Of a DNA stretch of 64,000 nt, positions 27,101 through 39,278 are shown one piece after another. Origin of the DNA: Ianthella basta (lineage: Eukaryota > Porifera > Demospongiae > Verongiida > Ianthellidae); contig OZ025868.1 of assembly GCA_964019415.1 (NCBI GenBank), positions 16,474,166 to 16,538,165 on the forward strand. The letters run 5' to 3'. The notes beneath the pieces are model-generated. The model did not search any database and was not told the DNA's origin. It saw only the letters and a list, made by a program, of their open reading frames with translations. Made by a program: the position numbers and the translations under genes. The stretch's first letter is position 1; each line of letters starts with the position of its first letter.

Positions 27101-29188
27101 GCAGACACTGTTGCCCTGCCTCCGGTTGCTATGGGAGATGCGGCCAAGATTCGGGTGACAGGCGACCAATTAAACAAGTGGGTATTGTGTGTACCCATGT
27201 GTGTGGGGTGAGGGTGGGAGGAGTGAGAACTGAGAGCGAGGGTGTGAGGAGTTATGGTGTGAGAACTGAGAGCGAGGGTGTGAGGAGTTATGGTGTGAAT
27301 GGTCCTGTGTCCTACCACAGGTCAGCAAGACGCAATTTGACAAGGTCTTTTGAAGAAGTTGCGAAGCAGACAAGTTCCAGTTCCGGTTCCAGTTCCTATT
27401 CCGGTTCCAGTTCCCATTCCACCTGTTCTTTGTCTGGGAGTGAGGACAAGCACCTGGCGGAGGAGCCTGCAGTGACTGAGATGGACCCAGGCCCACAGGT
27501 CACCAAGGGCAACCTGTTGCCTAGCAGCAACCAGCCCCTGGGTGGCGGCGTGGGGGACCACCCTCTCCTCGTGGACCAGCCGGGCAACATGCGACCCAAG
27601 GTCCGGCTGCCCCCTCAGCGGTCGGGGGAGGAAAGGGGGAGGGATGAGGGTGTCCACCACTTCTGCTATGCCATTGACATTCGCTCTGTACGCAACCTCT
27701 CACACCAGAGGGCACTCAACATCTGGCTGAGGTAGGGGTGCTGTTGCTATGGCAACCAAGTGGACCCCTGTATTCTAATTCCTCACACTTCTCTGTAGGT
27801 ATTGCTATCCCTTCTTTGGTACGGCTTCATATGTTGTGTTCCAGCCAGCTCTGACAGTGGGGGCGGGGCAGGAGGGGACTTTCCCTGAGTCCTACTGTGC
27901 ATTTGACTTTGCGACGACAACCTTGTCACTTGTCAGGCACATCACAGAGTGAGAACATGGGTGTCACATGACCAGTCACATGACTGAATGAGCTCCCCAG
28001 TCACTTGCTCCTCCTCCTCCTCCCTCCAGCACTGCCCTGGTGGTGGAGGTCTGCTCCGGAGACCAGATGGTGGGGTGTGCGCATGTAGTACTAGCTCAGG
28101 TGCTGACACAGCCAAAGACGGCAATCCAGTCACCCAGTGGTGGGGACGGGGCCAACCAGACAAGGGGGCGGGGCACAGGACTGCGGCAGTCAGTGCAGTG
28201 TGTGAGTCGTGTGAGTGCCGTCCCCAGTGGCCAGGCCATGGCAGAGCTGGTGCTTCAGCTGACACTCGAGGACTTCGGGCCACCCAGCAGTCAGGTGGGC
28301 GGGGCTGTGCAGTCAGGTGGGCGGGGCTGTGCAGTCAGGTGGGTGGGGCTGTGCGGTCAGGTGGGCGGGGCTGTGCATCAGGTGGGTGGGGCTGTGCATC
28401 AGGTGGGTGGGGCTGTGCAGTCAGGTGGGTGGGGCTGTGCAGTCAGGTGGGTGGGGCTGTGCAGTCAGGTGGGCGGGGCTGCGCAGTCAGGTGTGTGGGG
28501 CTGTGCAGTCAGGTGGGCGGGGCTGTGCAGTCAGGTGGGCGGGGCTGTGAATTCAAGTGAGTGGCATGGTGCAGACAAGTGGGCGGGTTTCAGTTTTGTA
28601 TTACTAAATGGTTTTGTAGACAATGTAGACGAAGAGGCTCACAGCTACATTGTTCAGTGTAGGTGAATATACAGCTGACGAAGGCCTTCGTGCCAAAACA
28701 TCCTGCAATCAGTTGTTGATTAGTCTGCTACAAATTGCCTACAAACTATTCGCCTGCATTGCTAAATGGTTGTTGAGAGTGTCATGCACTCGCAACTCAC
28801 CGCTCAGCCTTGGCCTCACCGCTCAGGCCTCACTTGGTGCTGTTAGGGGAGCTAAGGTGTTTAGGTTAGGGCTAATGTGGCATTAGTGGGGCAGCAGTTC
28901 AAAGGTGGGCTCATGAGTCAAATGACATTTGTGACAAACACTTTGCAAACGGCTGTGCTACTGTAAAGTGGAGTGTCTTACATTTGTAGGAGTTGAGCAA
29001 GGTGCCAGACCTGACAGCTACCCTGACCACGCCCCCCAAGCTCCACCCAGTAGCAGGCACTGCCCCTCCTGTCACAGAGGCAGTGGGGGATCCCCGAACT
29101 GGTCCCCAGTACAGAGCTGCCCTGGAGTTGGAGGTGTGGAAAGAAGAGAAGGAGAAGGAGTTTTTGGCTGAGGTCAGTGCAGGGCAGG

Positions 29189-29223
<35 letters not shown>

Positions 29224-30942
29224 CGTTACGATGAATTCTTCCTTCAGTTGCGTGACCGTGAGGCATCTCAGTTGAAGCTGCTGGCAGCTGAGCAACGCCG
29301 ACGAGAAGAGGAGAGAGAGGGACAGTTCCGGAAGAGAGTGGAAGAGTACTCCCGTCTTGAGGCGGAGTTAAAGGCAGCCATCCTGGACTTCAGAAGGCAA
29401 CAGGACCATCTCAGGTAGGCCATCTCTTGCCTCTCATCTCCCATTTCCAAGCCAGCTCCCAGCTCCTTCCCCTCCTCTCCACTCCCCTCCCTCCTCTGTG
29501 TAGAGAGAAGGAAAGCCGTTTAGACAAGGCCCTGCGAGAGGTGGCTGCTGAGAGGGAGCAGGTCAGCTCTCGTCGGCAGCAGGACGTGCAGAGTGTGAGG
29601 GAGACCTGCGCCGTGCAGCTGGAGGTGGAGAGGGCTAAGGTCGGAGAGCTGGAGCAGCAAGTCAAGAGGCTCATGGGACAGGTGGGTGGGGCTGGTGAGA
29701 GGGGTGGGGCTGGTGGGAGGGGTGGGGCTGGTGAGAGGGGCGGGGCTGGTGGCTGACAGTAGTTCTCCCTGCCTCCCTGTGCTGTGTAGTTGGCAGACAG
29801 TGAGCGGAGGTGCAAGGTGGTGGAGGCAGAGTACTCCAGCTACCGGGAGGCCAGCCGGGCGCAGCCGGAGTCACAGCTCCAGGCACAGATCAGCATGTTG
29901 CAACTGGAGAAGGTTTGCACGCGACCACTGCATGCCTTCCATTGTGAAGGATGTGCTGACCCTGGTGTGCTGTCTTCCTCTCCTCCCTTCTCCCTTCCCC
30001 TTCCCTCCCCTCCCCTCCCCTCCTCCCCGTCCCTTCCCCTCTGTTCTCCCCCGCTCCAGTCCGAGTTAGAGCGCAAACTGAGCTCCGTTGCTCGCAGTAA
30101 ACTGCACTACAAACAGCAGTGGAGCAGGGCACTGCAGGAACTCGCTGTTGCTAGGCAACGGGAGCAGTCGGTCCTGAAAGAGAAGTTGTTGCGTCAAGAG
30201 CATGAGGTGAATGAGTTGCGCAAGACCGTTCAGCTGAACCAGGATACCAAGGTGGGGGGGGGGGGCTGCTAGGCGAGGAGAGGTTGTTGTGTGTGACGAC
30301 TGCAGAGTGCCTCTGTTGCAGGGCTTTGAGCGAGAGCTGGCTGAGATCAAAGAGGCTACTCTGCGACTGTCAGAGCAGGTGACAACCAAGCCCCACCTCC
30401 CACCACAGGACGGTGGTGCAGCCCCGCCCACCAGCATGTCAGCTGACACGGGCAGTTCTGAGATAGCATGTGACTCAGAGATCACTCGTCTCATCGAAGA
30501 GAGGGACGCCCTCCTACAGACAGGTGGGGAGGGGCTGCTGGTGTGGGGGAGGGGCTGCTGGTGTGGGGGAGGGGCTGCTTGTGTGGGGGAGGGGCTGCGG
30601 GTGTGGGGGAGGAGCTGCTGGTGTGGGGGAGGGGCTGCTGGTGTGGGGGAGGGGATGCTGGTGTGGGGGAGGGGCTGCTGGTGTGGGGGAGGAGCTGCTG
30701 GTGTGGGGGAGGGGCTGCGGGTGTAGGGGAGGAGCTGCTGGTGTAGGGGAGGAGCTGCTGGTGTGGGGGAGGGGCTGCTGGTGTGGGGGAGGAGCTGCTG
30801 GTGTGGGGGAGGGGCTTAGGGAGGAGTAGGGTTGCTAATGCATTGTTGACCTGCTGCAGGTGTGTACACAGCAGACGACCCGACCATTGTCAAGTTGGAC
30901 CGCGAGGTCCGAGCGGCCATGCAGCGACGAGGACTGTCTTAG
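24194..30942 (+). CDS. CEP120: Centrosomal protein CEP120
   Basis: Centriole-elongation and ciliogenesis protein. Seventeen exons, all in frame, give 1048 residues (human 986): 24194-24236, 24344-24528, 24651-24746, 24816-24945, 25326-25477, 25911-26105, 26786-27177, 27321-27731, 27799-27948, 28030-28294, 28990-29172, 29248-29414, 29504-29681, 29790-29912, 30060-30251, 30322-30523, 30860-30942. Seen: an N-terminal C2 domain ([31 protein letters not shown]), a second C2 region ([26 protein letters not shown]), a linker with a Ser/Gly repeat near 27380, a third C2 region ([27 protein letters not shown]), then a coiled coil ([36 protein letters not shown]) and the end [15 protein letters not shown]. 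Several introns are minisatellite-filled. Confidence 0.95.
25147..25320 (+). repeat. C-rich tandem repeat before CEP120 exon 5
   Basis: Repeats of CCACTCCTCACTCCCCCACC and CTTACTCTC leading into the acceptor at 25325. Confidence 0.85.
25493..25810 (+). repeat. 32-bp minisatellite in CEP120 intron 5
   Basis: About ten copies of a unit containing GGGTGTGTGAGTGAGGGGAG and AGGGCTGGGGA. GTGTGAGTG is a strong donor match. The array starts 15 bases after the real donor GTGTGAAGG. Confidence 0.9.
26340..26757 (+). repeat. 30-bp minisatellite in CEP120 intron 6
   Basis: Fourteen copies of GTGACTGTCATTGCAGCAGT followed by GACGACACTA. The period is divisible by three, so several frames stay open in both directions. 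These are not genes. Each unit contains the acceptor-like CATTGCAG. Confidence 0.95.
28288..28557 (+). repeat. 22-bp minisatellite repeating a splice donor (CEP120 intron 10)
   Basis: About twelve copies of CAGTCAG|GTGGGCGGGGCTG and a short remainder. The first junction is the real exon 28030-28294 donor (28295) and the next is 28317. Some copies are 21 bp. Confidence 0.9.
30524..30820 (+). repeat. 20-bp minisatellite in the last CEP120 intron
   Basis: About fourteen copies of GTGTGGGGGAGGGGCTGCTG starting at the GTGGGG donor at 30524. Confidence 0.9.
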
Positions 30943-32093
30943 CACTGCACACTGACATGGCAGTGTTCTTTGATGTGTGTGTGCTGTTAACATGGACTGT
31001 TCTGACTTGTGTGGCATGGGAGGACTTGTTGGAAGATGAATTGTCTCCAGTGTAGAGTACACCTTAGCTAGTGGTAATTGTGACAGGTGTGAGTGAGGTT
31101 CACAATGAGCAAGACTGGAAGGTGCACCGTCTGTTCTCTAGCTGGTAAGGTGGTTGTGTAGCAGATCTGTGGATGCAGAACAGGTGAGCACTGGCAAGGG
31201 ATGTGCCATCCACAGTTTGAGGTCACACCAGCCCACCCACCCACCGCTGGTGGTTATTCTGTATAGCTATGTAACTTTCACAGGACTTTATTAAGTTTTC
31301 AAATCAGTTGATTGGCAATCATGAAAATAATTAAAATTTTGCATGGCCCCCCTGTGGTGCACACAATATACAATTAATGGTGCAGATACAACTATAGCAA
31401 ACATCCCCCCTCCCCTCCCCCCTCCCCTCCCCCCCTCCCCTCCCCCCCCATACAAGTTACCTAGTCTCATGTGTCAGCCATTCCTGTTTTTTTGGGAGGG
31501 GGGTTGCGGTGGATAGGGGCTGGATGTGAGACTACAAATTACCCTCCCACATGAACTAGTCGTGCATTCATCCTGTAGACACTGGAGCAGACCTTGCAGC
31601 TGTGCACAGCTGTGTGTGTATGTAAGTGCTGTTCCACTTAAGCTCCCTATGTACGTGTATGAATGGAGCGCTGCATCACTTGTACACAGCTGCCCTGAGG
31701 GCTAGCTGGCCGGGGTCTACATGGAGTTGTGGACGGTGTTGTATTCGCATGTGGATCGTTGTAAAGTTGTCATAAGGCACTTCTGTGCTGTGAGGACACG
31801 TCTCAGGTGAGCCTGGTCCAGCCAGCTGGCACTCCAGCAGTGATGCACAGGCCTAGGGGGTGGTCAGCTGGTGACACACGAGAGAGTGGTAAAGCAAACA
31901 CTGCCACGTGGGATAGGAACACATTAAATAATGTATATTCATACAACATTGCACAGTAGTGACAGCACTCCAGTGCCACACGCATACACATACATGCACA
32001 CACACATACACACACACACACACACACATACAGGCATGCATATAGTACATGAAGAGTGAAAACAAGAGTGTTTGGAGGTGAAGTGGACGGCAA
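30943..32093. other. Convergent intergenic stretch CEP120 / TM2D1
   Basis: 1.15 kb. Includes a C-rich tract at 31406-31449 and a (CA)n run near 31990-32030. No gene supported. Confidence 0.6.
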
Positions 32094-33223
<1,130 letters not shown>

Positions 33224-33595
33224 TTTCCGCTGCACGCATCATTTCCGCAGAAATGGCTACCGCAGAGCGATGTGGCCTTCACTGACAAGGCTTCCTATAC
33301 GGGCGTCCTAATTGCATTCTTTGTCCGTGTGCCATCTGCTTCTGTGTGCGTGCGACAAGTTACGTGCGCGCGTTTGGAAGGAGATTCTGTTGAATTGTTC
33401 GGGAGCACCGTCCAAGGATCACCCAGTTGCCCTGTCCCGTACAAGGACATCCGTCGATAACGGAACCGAAAATTGGACAGTGTGTGCTCAGGACGCCTTA
33501 GTGCAGTGCGCTTTCATTGATCTTACCTCGAAGGGAAGGCGCCCCGTGTGAGTGACGCACGAGAGCAGATGACCCATGAAATATCTTATCAGTAC

Positions 33596-33882
33596 CTCAA
33601 TCTCCTTGTTAGTTCCCCAGTCTCTTTGTTAATACCCCAAGTACCCCCAACCCCCTTGCTAGTACCCCCAACCCCTTTGCTGGTACTCCCAACCCCCCTG
33701 CTAGTACCCCCAATCCCCTAGCTGTTACCCCAACCCACTTGCTAGTACCCCAACCCCCCTGCTAGTACCCCCAATCCCCTAGCTGTTACCCCAACCCACT
33801 TGCTAGTACCCCAACCCCCCTGCTAGTACCCCCAATCCCCTAGCTGTTACCCCAACCCCCTTGCTAGTACCCTCTTCCTTTC
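33596..33882 (+). repeat. C-rich minisatellite upstream of the ANKS3 first coding exon
   Basis: Degenerate units of CCCCTTGCTAGTACCCCAAC and relatives. A higher-order block of about 68 bases is repeated. It ends at the acceptor TTTCTAG (33885). Confidence 0.85.
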
Positions 33883-33896
33883 TAGGCCTGCAGCAG

Positions 33897-36800
33897 ATGG
33901 AGGATATCCTTGACCAAACTAATGCAATAGCCAAGAAGATCTACGAGGACCCGCTGTCCCCTTCTTCACCTTTTGACATATTCACGGCTGTTGCCGTGGG
34001 CAACTATGATGCGGTCACTTCCCTCATCAGACAGAAGGTACAGCTGAACCGACTGAACCGCGGTGGGTGGAGCCCTCTCATGTACGCAGCCTATATGGGC
34101 CACGACAACATCCTCAACCTGCTACTGGAGGCCGCCGCTGACCCCAACTACTGCACACGCAAGAAACTCAGCCCTCTCATGATTGCAGCCGGCTGCGGCA
34201 ACGAGTCTGTGTGTTACTTCTTATTGCAGGTGTGTATGGTGTGGTGTGTGCGGTGTGTTGTGTGCGGTGTGTGGTGTGTGTGGTGTGGTGTGTGGTGTGT
34301 GTGGTGTGTGGTGTGTGCGGTGTGTGTGTTGTGTGGTGTGTGGTGTGTGCGGTGTGTGGTGTGTGTGGTGTGGTGTGTGCGGTGTGTTGTGTGCGGTGTG
34401 GTGTGTATGGTGTGTGGTGTGTGCGGTGTGTGGTGTGTGTGGTGTGTGTGGTGTGTATGGTGTGTGGTGTGTGCGGTGTGGTGTGTGTGGTGTGTGGTGT
34501 GTGTGGTGTGTGTGGTGTGTGTGGTGTGTGTGGTGTGTGGTGTGTGCGGTGTGGTGTGTGGTGTGTGCGGTGTGTGGTGTGTGGTGTGTGCGGTGTGGTG
34601 TATGGTGTGTGGTGTGTGGTGTGTGGTGTGTGTGGTGTGGTGTGTGGTGTGTGGTGTGTGTGGTGTGTGTGGTGTGTGGTGTGTGTGGTGTGTGTGGTGT
34701 GTGGTGTGTGTGGTGTGTGGTGTGTGCGGTGTGTGCGGTGTGGTGTGTGTGGTGTGTGGTGTGTGTGGTGTGTGTGGTGTGTGTGGTGTGTGTGGTGTGT
34801 GGTGTGTGCGGTGTGGTGTGTGTGGTGTGTGTGGTGTGTGGTGTGTGTGTGGTGTGTGGTGTGTGTGGTGTGTGTGGTGTGTGTTGTGTGTTGTGGTGTG
34901 TGGTGTGTGTGGTGTGTGGTGTGTGGTGTGTGCGGTGTGGTGTGTGTGTTGTGTGGTGTGTGTTGTGTGGTGTGTGGTGTGTGTGGTGTGTGGTGTGTGG
35001 TGTGTGGTGTGTGGTGTGTGTGGTGTGTGTGGTGTGTGGTGTGTGCGGTGTGTGCGGTGTGGTGTGTGTGGTGTGTGGTGTGTGTGGTGTGTGTGGTGTG
35101 TGTGGTGTGTGTGGTGTGTGGTGTGTGTGTGGTGTGTGGTGTGTGGTGTGTGGTGTGTGGTGTGTGTTGTGTGGTGTGTGGTGTGTGTGGTGTGTGGTGT
35201 GTGGTGTGTGGTGTGTGGTGTGTGTTGTGTGGTGTGTGGTGTGTATGGTGTGTGGTGTGTGTGGTGTGTGGTGTGTGGTGTGTGCGGTGTGGTGTGTATG
35301 GTGTGGTGTTGGAGAATGTGGGGCTTGGTGTGTGGGGTGTGGTCCAGATCCAGCCCCTCCCTCCATCCCTCTTCTGCCACAGCATGAAGCGTTGCTCAAT
35401 GCCCAGGATGCCCAAGGGCACACGCCGCTGTCCTATGCCACAAGGCAAGGACATCACAATTGTGTTCGTCTGCTATTGGAGTCAGGGGCAAAAATGGATG
35501 TGAGGTGAGGTGGGGTTACCATGGCTACAGGCAGTTGCCTTGGTTCCTGGGTGTGAGGAAGTGGACCTTATCACTTCCCTATGTCCTGGGGTCCAGACAT
35601 AGTACTCTGGTGTGAGGTAGCAGTTGTGTGTGTTCTGGTGATGTGTAGGGAGTTTGAGCAAGGCCTGACTCCCCTCATGGAGGCCGCCTGGGAGGGACAT
35701 GAGATCATTGTGGAAACACTTCTGGCGTGTGTGAGTGTAGGTGGCACAGCACCTGTGTGCATGCAAGTGTGTGTGTGTTGAGTGGTTGAGATTGAGTGGC
35801 TATGCACTGGTGTGTGTGTGTCTCCTGCTGTGGGGTTGCTCAGGGGGCTAATTCGAAACTGGAGGATAAGGAAGGACACACAGCTCGGTACCTGGCACTC
35901 AAGGGGAACCACATGATGGTGGTCAGTCTACTGGACAACGCACAATATGTTAACAGCTACACAGAGGGTGAGTGGGCTGGTGGGCAGTGAGAGGGTGAGT
36001 GGGCTGGTGGGCAGTGAGAGGGTGAGCGGGCTGGTGGGCAGTGAGAGGGTGAGCTGGCTGGTGGGCAGTGAGAGGGTGAGCTGGCTGGTGGGCAGTGAGA
36101 GGGTGAGCGGGCTGGTGGGGAGTGAGAGGGTGAGCTGGGCTGGTGGGCAGTGAGAGGGTGAGCGGGCTGGTGGGCAGTGAGAGGGTGAGCTGGTGGGCAG
36201 TGAGAGGGTGAGTGGGCTGGTGGGCAGTGAGAGGGTGAGCGGGCTGGTGGGCAGTGAGAGGGTGAGCTGGAATGATGGGCACCAATGTAACAGTCTGTGA
36301 TGTGGTCACATGTTTGTCACATGACCTTGCAGCATGGGATGAGAGTGGTGACGAGACCCTGGATGAGTCGGAAGCATCTGATATCATGACGGGTCCTAAG
36401 GAGTTCTCTCGGAGCTATCACCCAACTCAGCCCTCAACAGATGTGCTGGCACGTCGTCGCTCGTCGGTCAATGTGCAGAGGATTAGCAGTCCACAGGGAG
36501 CCGAGGGATGTGAGGTGGGTCGCCGAGGGATGTGAGGTGGGTCGCTGAGGGATGTGAGGTGGGTCTCTGAGGGATGTGAGGTGGGTCTCTGAGGGATGTG
36601 AGGTGGGTCGCTGAGGGATGTGAGGTGGGTCGCTGAGGGATGTGAGGTGGGTCTCTGAGGGATGTGAGGTGGGTCGCCGAGGGATGTGAGGTGGGTCGCC
36701 GAGGGATGTGAGGTGGGTCGCCGAGGGATGTGAGGTGGGTCTCTGAGGGATGTGAGGTGGGTCTCTGAGGGATGTGAGGTGGGTCTCTGAGGGATGTGAG

Positions 36801-37662
36801 GTGGGTCGCTGAGGGATGTGAGGTGGGTCTCTGAGGGATGTGAGGTGGGTCTCTGAGGGATGTGAGGTGGGTCTCTGAGGGATGTGAGGTGGGTCGCTGA
36901 GGGATGTGAGGTGGGTCGCTTTAGTACTGGCTGGAATGATATGAAATGGAAGCTTGCTCTATTGTGTGTGTGTGTGTGCCATATGTAGTCGGACAAGGGG
37001 CAGGCGAAGGGTGTGTGCCCTCAGTTGAAGGACTTCCTGCAGCCTTTAGACATGGACAAGTACTTGAGTCTCTTTGCAGCTGAGGAGATTGACTTTGAAA
37101 CACTGCTCTCCTGTTCAGAGGAAATGCTTAAACAGATTGGGATTGTGTGAGTACATGGGGCTATGATCACTGTAATGCATGTGACAGTTAGCTGAGTACC
37201 TTCTCCCTATCTTTCTCTCCTCCTCCCTCCAGTGCCTTTGGGCCTAGGAGGCGGCTCATGCTGGCCATTAGCAAGTATAAGAAGGAACAGGTAAGCCACC
37301 AACAGCTAGTGCTATAGTGACCTTAGTAGATAATTATGCAAATTTGTGCACAACTCTCACTTTACCCGTTCACAGGGTACACCTGTTGACTACAACCAGG
37401 TCAGCCTGTTGCGGTTGTCAGTGCATTCACGGGTGGTAGCATGCAGGTTATGGGAATGTTCTTTGCTCCCTGCATGCAGGCTGTCATGCAGTTGGAGGAG
37501 GAACGGCGCAGAAGAAACAGCTTGGAGGCAGGAGCAGCTCGCTGCTGGCAAGTGCTGGGAGAACTAGCAACCATTGTCGCAGCGGATGATGTGTCTGAAC
37601 CAGACAAAATAACTCAAATCACTGCAAAACTGCAACAAGTAGAACTAGACTACAAAAAGTAA
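33897..37662 (+). CDS. ANKS3: Ankyrin repeat and SAM domain protein ANKS3
   Basis: Scaffold that in animals links NEK8, ANKS6 and BICC1 in the ciliary inversin network. Exons: 33886-34229 (ATG at 33897), 35383-35504, 35649-35730, 35844-35967, 36333-36514, 36989-37146, 37233-37290, 37376-37399, 37480-37662, giving about 421 residues from this ATG. Seen: about five ankyrin repeats (GGWSPLMYAAYMGHDNILNL, GHTPLSYATRQGHHNCVRLL, GLTPLMEAAWEGHEIIVETL), an acidic/Ser linker, a SAM domain (LKDFLQPLDMDKYLSLFAAE, MLKQIGIVAFGPRRRLMLAI) and a C-terminal coiled coil. The domain order and CGNES.CYFLLQ phrase match ANKS3. Upstream leader exons are possible (see findings). Three introns contain donor-anchored repeats. 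Confidence 0.92.
34230..35325 (+). repeat. GTGTGG/GTGTGC tract, 1.1 kb, in ANKS3 intron
   Basis: Cryptically simple repeat of GTGTGGTGTGTGCGGTGTG type starting at the GTGTGT donor at 34230. It is open in several frames in both directions (400-500 codons). These are artefacts of base composition. Confidence 0.95.
35961..36270 (+). repeat. 27-bp minisatellite repeating a splice donor (ANKS3)
   Basis: GAGG|GTGAGTGGGCTGGTGG and remainder. Donors at 35968 (real), 35995, 36022, 36049 and onward, about ten copies. Later copies vary to GTGAGC. Confidence 0.88.
36500..36921 (+). repeat. 22-bp minisatellite repeating exon tail and splice donor (ANKS3)
   Basis: The exon tail GAGGGATGTGAG plus donor GTGGGTCGC is repeated without indels. 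Donors run from 36515 (real) to 36911 every 22 bases, 19 in all. Units vary only at CGC/CTC-type positions. Confidence 0.93.
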
Positions 37663-37740
37663 AAAAAAACACATTGAACTCTACTCCAGCGAGTTCACAA
37701 TTGACTTGTATTCCACCATGCACTGCTACAGACAAGGTGC

Positions 37741-38703
37741 TTAATGGTATGTGGTGTTGGTTCGCTTGCGATCAAACTGCCATGCTTGGCTCATCCGTTT
37801 CCCCATGCGAGGCTGGTAGATCCGAACATATCGGCACCTGCGGATATCCTCAAACAACTCCTCTAGCGTCTGCGGTTCCACCAGTTCTTCTTGGCCTCTC
37901 TTTTTGACACTATCGTCGCCTTCCATGTCATCCTCAACGCTACTTGCGTCGAAGACAGCACTGGCGTACTGCGACCCCGAGCTGTAAAAGTGCTTGAATG
38001 ACTCAGGACCACTGCTGGAGGCGTTCAACCCCAGTCCTCCAAGATCCACCCTCTTCAGCTTGTTCTTGCTGGCAGTGCCAGGCCGGGCGTGCACTGTAAC
38101 GGGCCTCAGGCTGGCTTCTTCCTCAGTCCTGCTTGGGGAAGACGAGACAAGTGCAAGAGAGGGAACGGGCGACCTGAAGGGCTTGGGAAGCTGGTTGCGC
38201 CGGGCGTACAAAAGGGGCGAGGAGATGTAAGGCGATGCGTGTGGTTCTGTAGGCGGGATTAGCTCCGCCTGATGCAGCTCCTCGTCCTCCTCCTGCTTCT
38301 GGACGGCGTCGTCCTCCACTGGTTGCTCCGTTTGGCCAGCGTGCGAGGAAGTGCGCACTCCGTACTCGGAGGAAGGAGGAACGGTAACAATTGTCTGGTT
38401 GTGAAGAATGGTTCGTCTTTCTTGCAAGCTATTCTTCCGCGCTGGACTACGTTGGATAGAGGGCGCATCCGTTTCTGATCGTCGCCGCTCGATCTGCTGC
38501 TGCAGCAATTTGATGGCGTGTCGATTCATGTCCACGTTGCTGACTGCCACGGAAGCTTGCTTTTCCAGTTTCTCTAACTCCTTCATCGTTTGCTTGTGCT
38601 CCCTGTGCATCTTTGCGCGGGCCGATGACGACTCCAGCGCCGGCCGGAACAGCTTGGTCCTGCTGCTCTGCACCAGAGACGGGCTACTGTGGCTGCCGGA
38701 CAT
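37741..38703 (-). CDS. Uncharacterised single-exon coiled-coil protein
   Basis: 320 residues from ATG 38703 (MSGSHSSPSLVQSS). I do not recognise the family. Visible: a basic, helical segment EHKQTMKELEKLEKQ with a predicted coiled coil through IKLLQQQIERRR; a central acidic low-complexity stretch; a Pro/Ser-rich disordered middle; and a C-terminal block TLEELFEDIRRCRYVRIYQP followed by a very basic tail (GKRMSQAWQFDRKR). It is convergent with ANKS3, with 78 bases between stops, and divergent from the next gene by 100 bases. The coding-like base use, compact spacing and absence of introns favour a real gene. A cytoskeletal or ciliary role is only a guess from neighbours. Confidence 0.75.
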   Translation of the reverse strand: MSGSHSSPSLVQSSRTKLFRPALESSSARAKMHREHKQTMKELEKLEKQASVAVSNVDMNRHAIKLLQQQIERRRSETDAPSIQRSPARKNSLQERRTILHNQTIVTVPPSSEYGVRTSSHAGQTEQPVEDDAVQKQEEDEELHQAELIPPTEPHASPYISSPLLYARRNQLPKPFRSPVPSLALVSSSPSRTEEEASLRPVTVHARPGTASKNKLKRVDLGGLGLNASSSGPESFKHFYSSGSQYASAVFDASSVEDDMEGDDSVKKRGQEELVEPQTLEELFEDIRRCRYVRIYQPRMGKRMSQAWQFDRKRTNTTYH

Positions 38704-38803
38704 GTTTAGCCTCCCCACAAAGGGACACGCCCTATGATGACGTCACATGCATTTTAATCACAGTGACCAATCACAATTAGACACTCACGCAACGCAGCAG
38801 AAG
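38704..38803. promoter_or_regulatory. Divergent promoter with CRE-like site
   Basis: 100 bases between two start codons. Contains GATGACGTCACATG (about 38736-38749) with a full CRE core TGACGTCA. Confidence 0.55.
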
Positions 38804-39278
38804 ATGGCGTCAGTGCCCCGTAGCCAAGAAAGAGCTGGTCGTCTTGTGAGCGCGGGGAGAGCAGCTCTTGTCGGTGGAGCAAGTGGGACATTTGGTGGTA
38901 GATTAGCTGAAACGAAGGATGTTAATCCTTCGAGACAGAATAAAGCTGTAATCCCGAACGACAGTGAGTTGGTTGGGAAGCTGAGGAACTTGACACTGGA
39001 CACTCCAGTCTTGGCCGGGGCCAGCCCAGCCGTTCAGACGTAAGGGAAGTTGTGGATTCTGCTCCTTACTTGTGATGTGGCAGATGCGCGCTTTAACTGG
39101 CTGTTTCTGTTTGTGTTCACTCAGCGCCGTTCCGCTTCACCTGACGGATGGCATGTCGGTCCACCAGCGGGACGGGGGGAAGGAGGAAGTGTCTGTGAAT
39201 GAACTGGCTTGTTACCTGGAGGACGCGCTTACCCTCCCGCGGCCAATGTCCTACATGGCATCACTGATGTACAACTGA
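38804..39278 (+). CDS. Small uncharacterised protein, two exons
   Basis: Exons 38804-39039 and 39125-39278 join in frame into 129 residues (MASVPRSQERAGRL...). Splice sites are AC|GTAAGG and CTCAG|CG. The first half is Ser/Ala/Gly-rich and probably disordered. The second half ends in a conserved-looking block with EEVSVNELACYLEDALTLP and PMSYMASLMYN before TGA. I have a sense of a conserved short C-terminal motif (LP..MS.MA.LMY) in small animal proteins but cannot name it. Transcription may continue past the nearby hAT-like insertion. Confidence 0.7.

Noticed and set aside
33861-35508. Open frames of 390-510 codons across 34200-35400 on both strands
   Set aside because: They are created by the GTGTG tract in an ANKS3 intron. 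Only 33897-34229 and 35383-35504 are exonic.
38704-38718. Extended start of the 320-residue gene at 38718
   Set aside because: The codon there is GTG. ATG at 38703 is the natural start.
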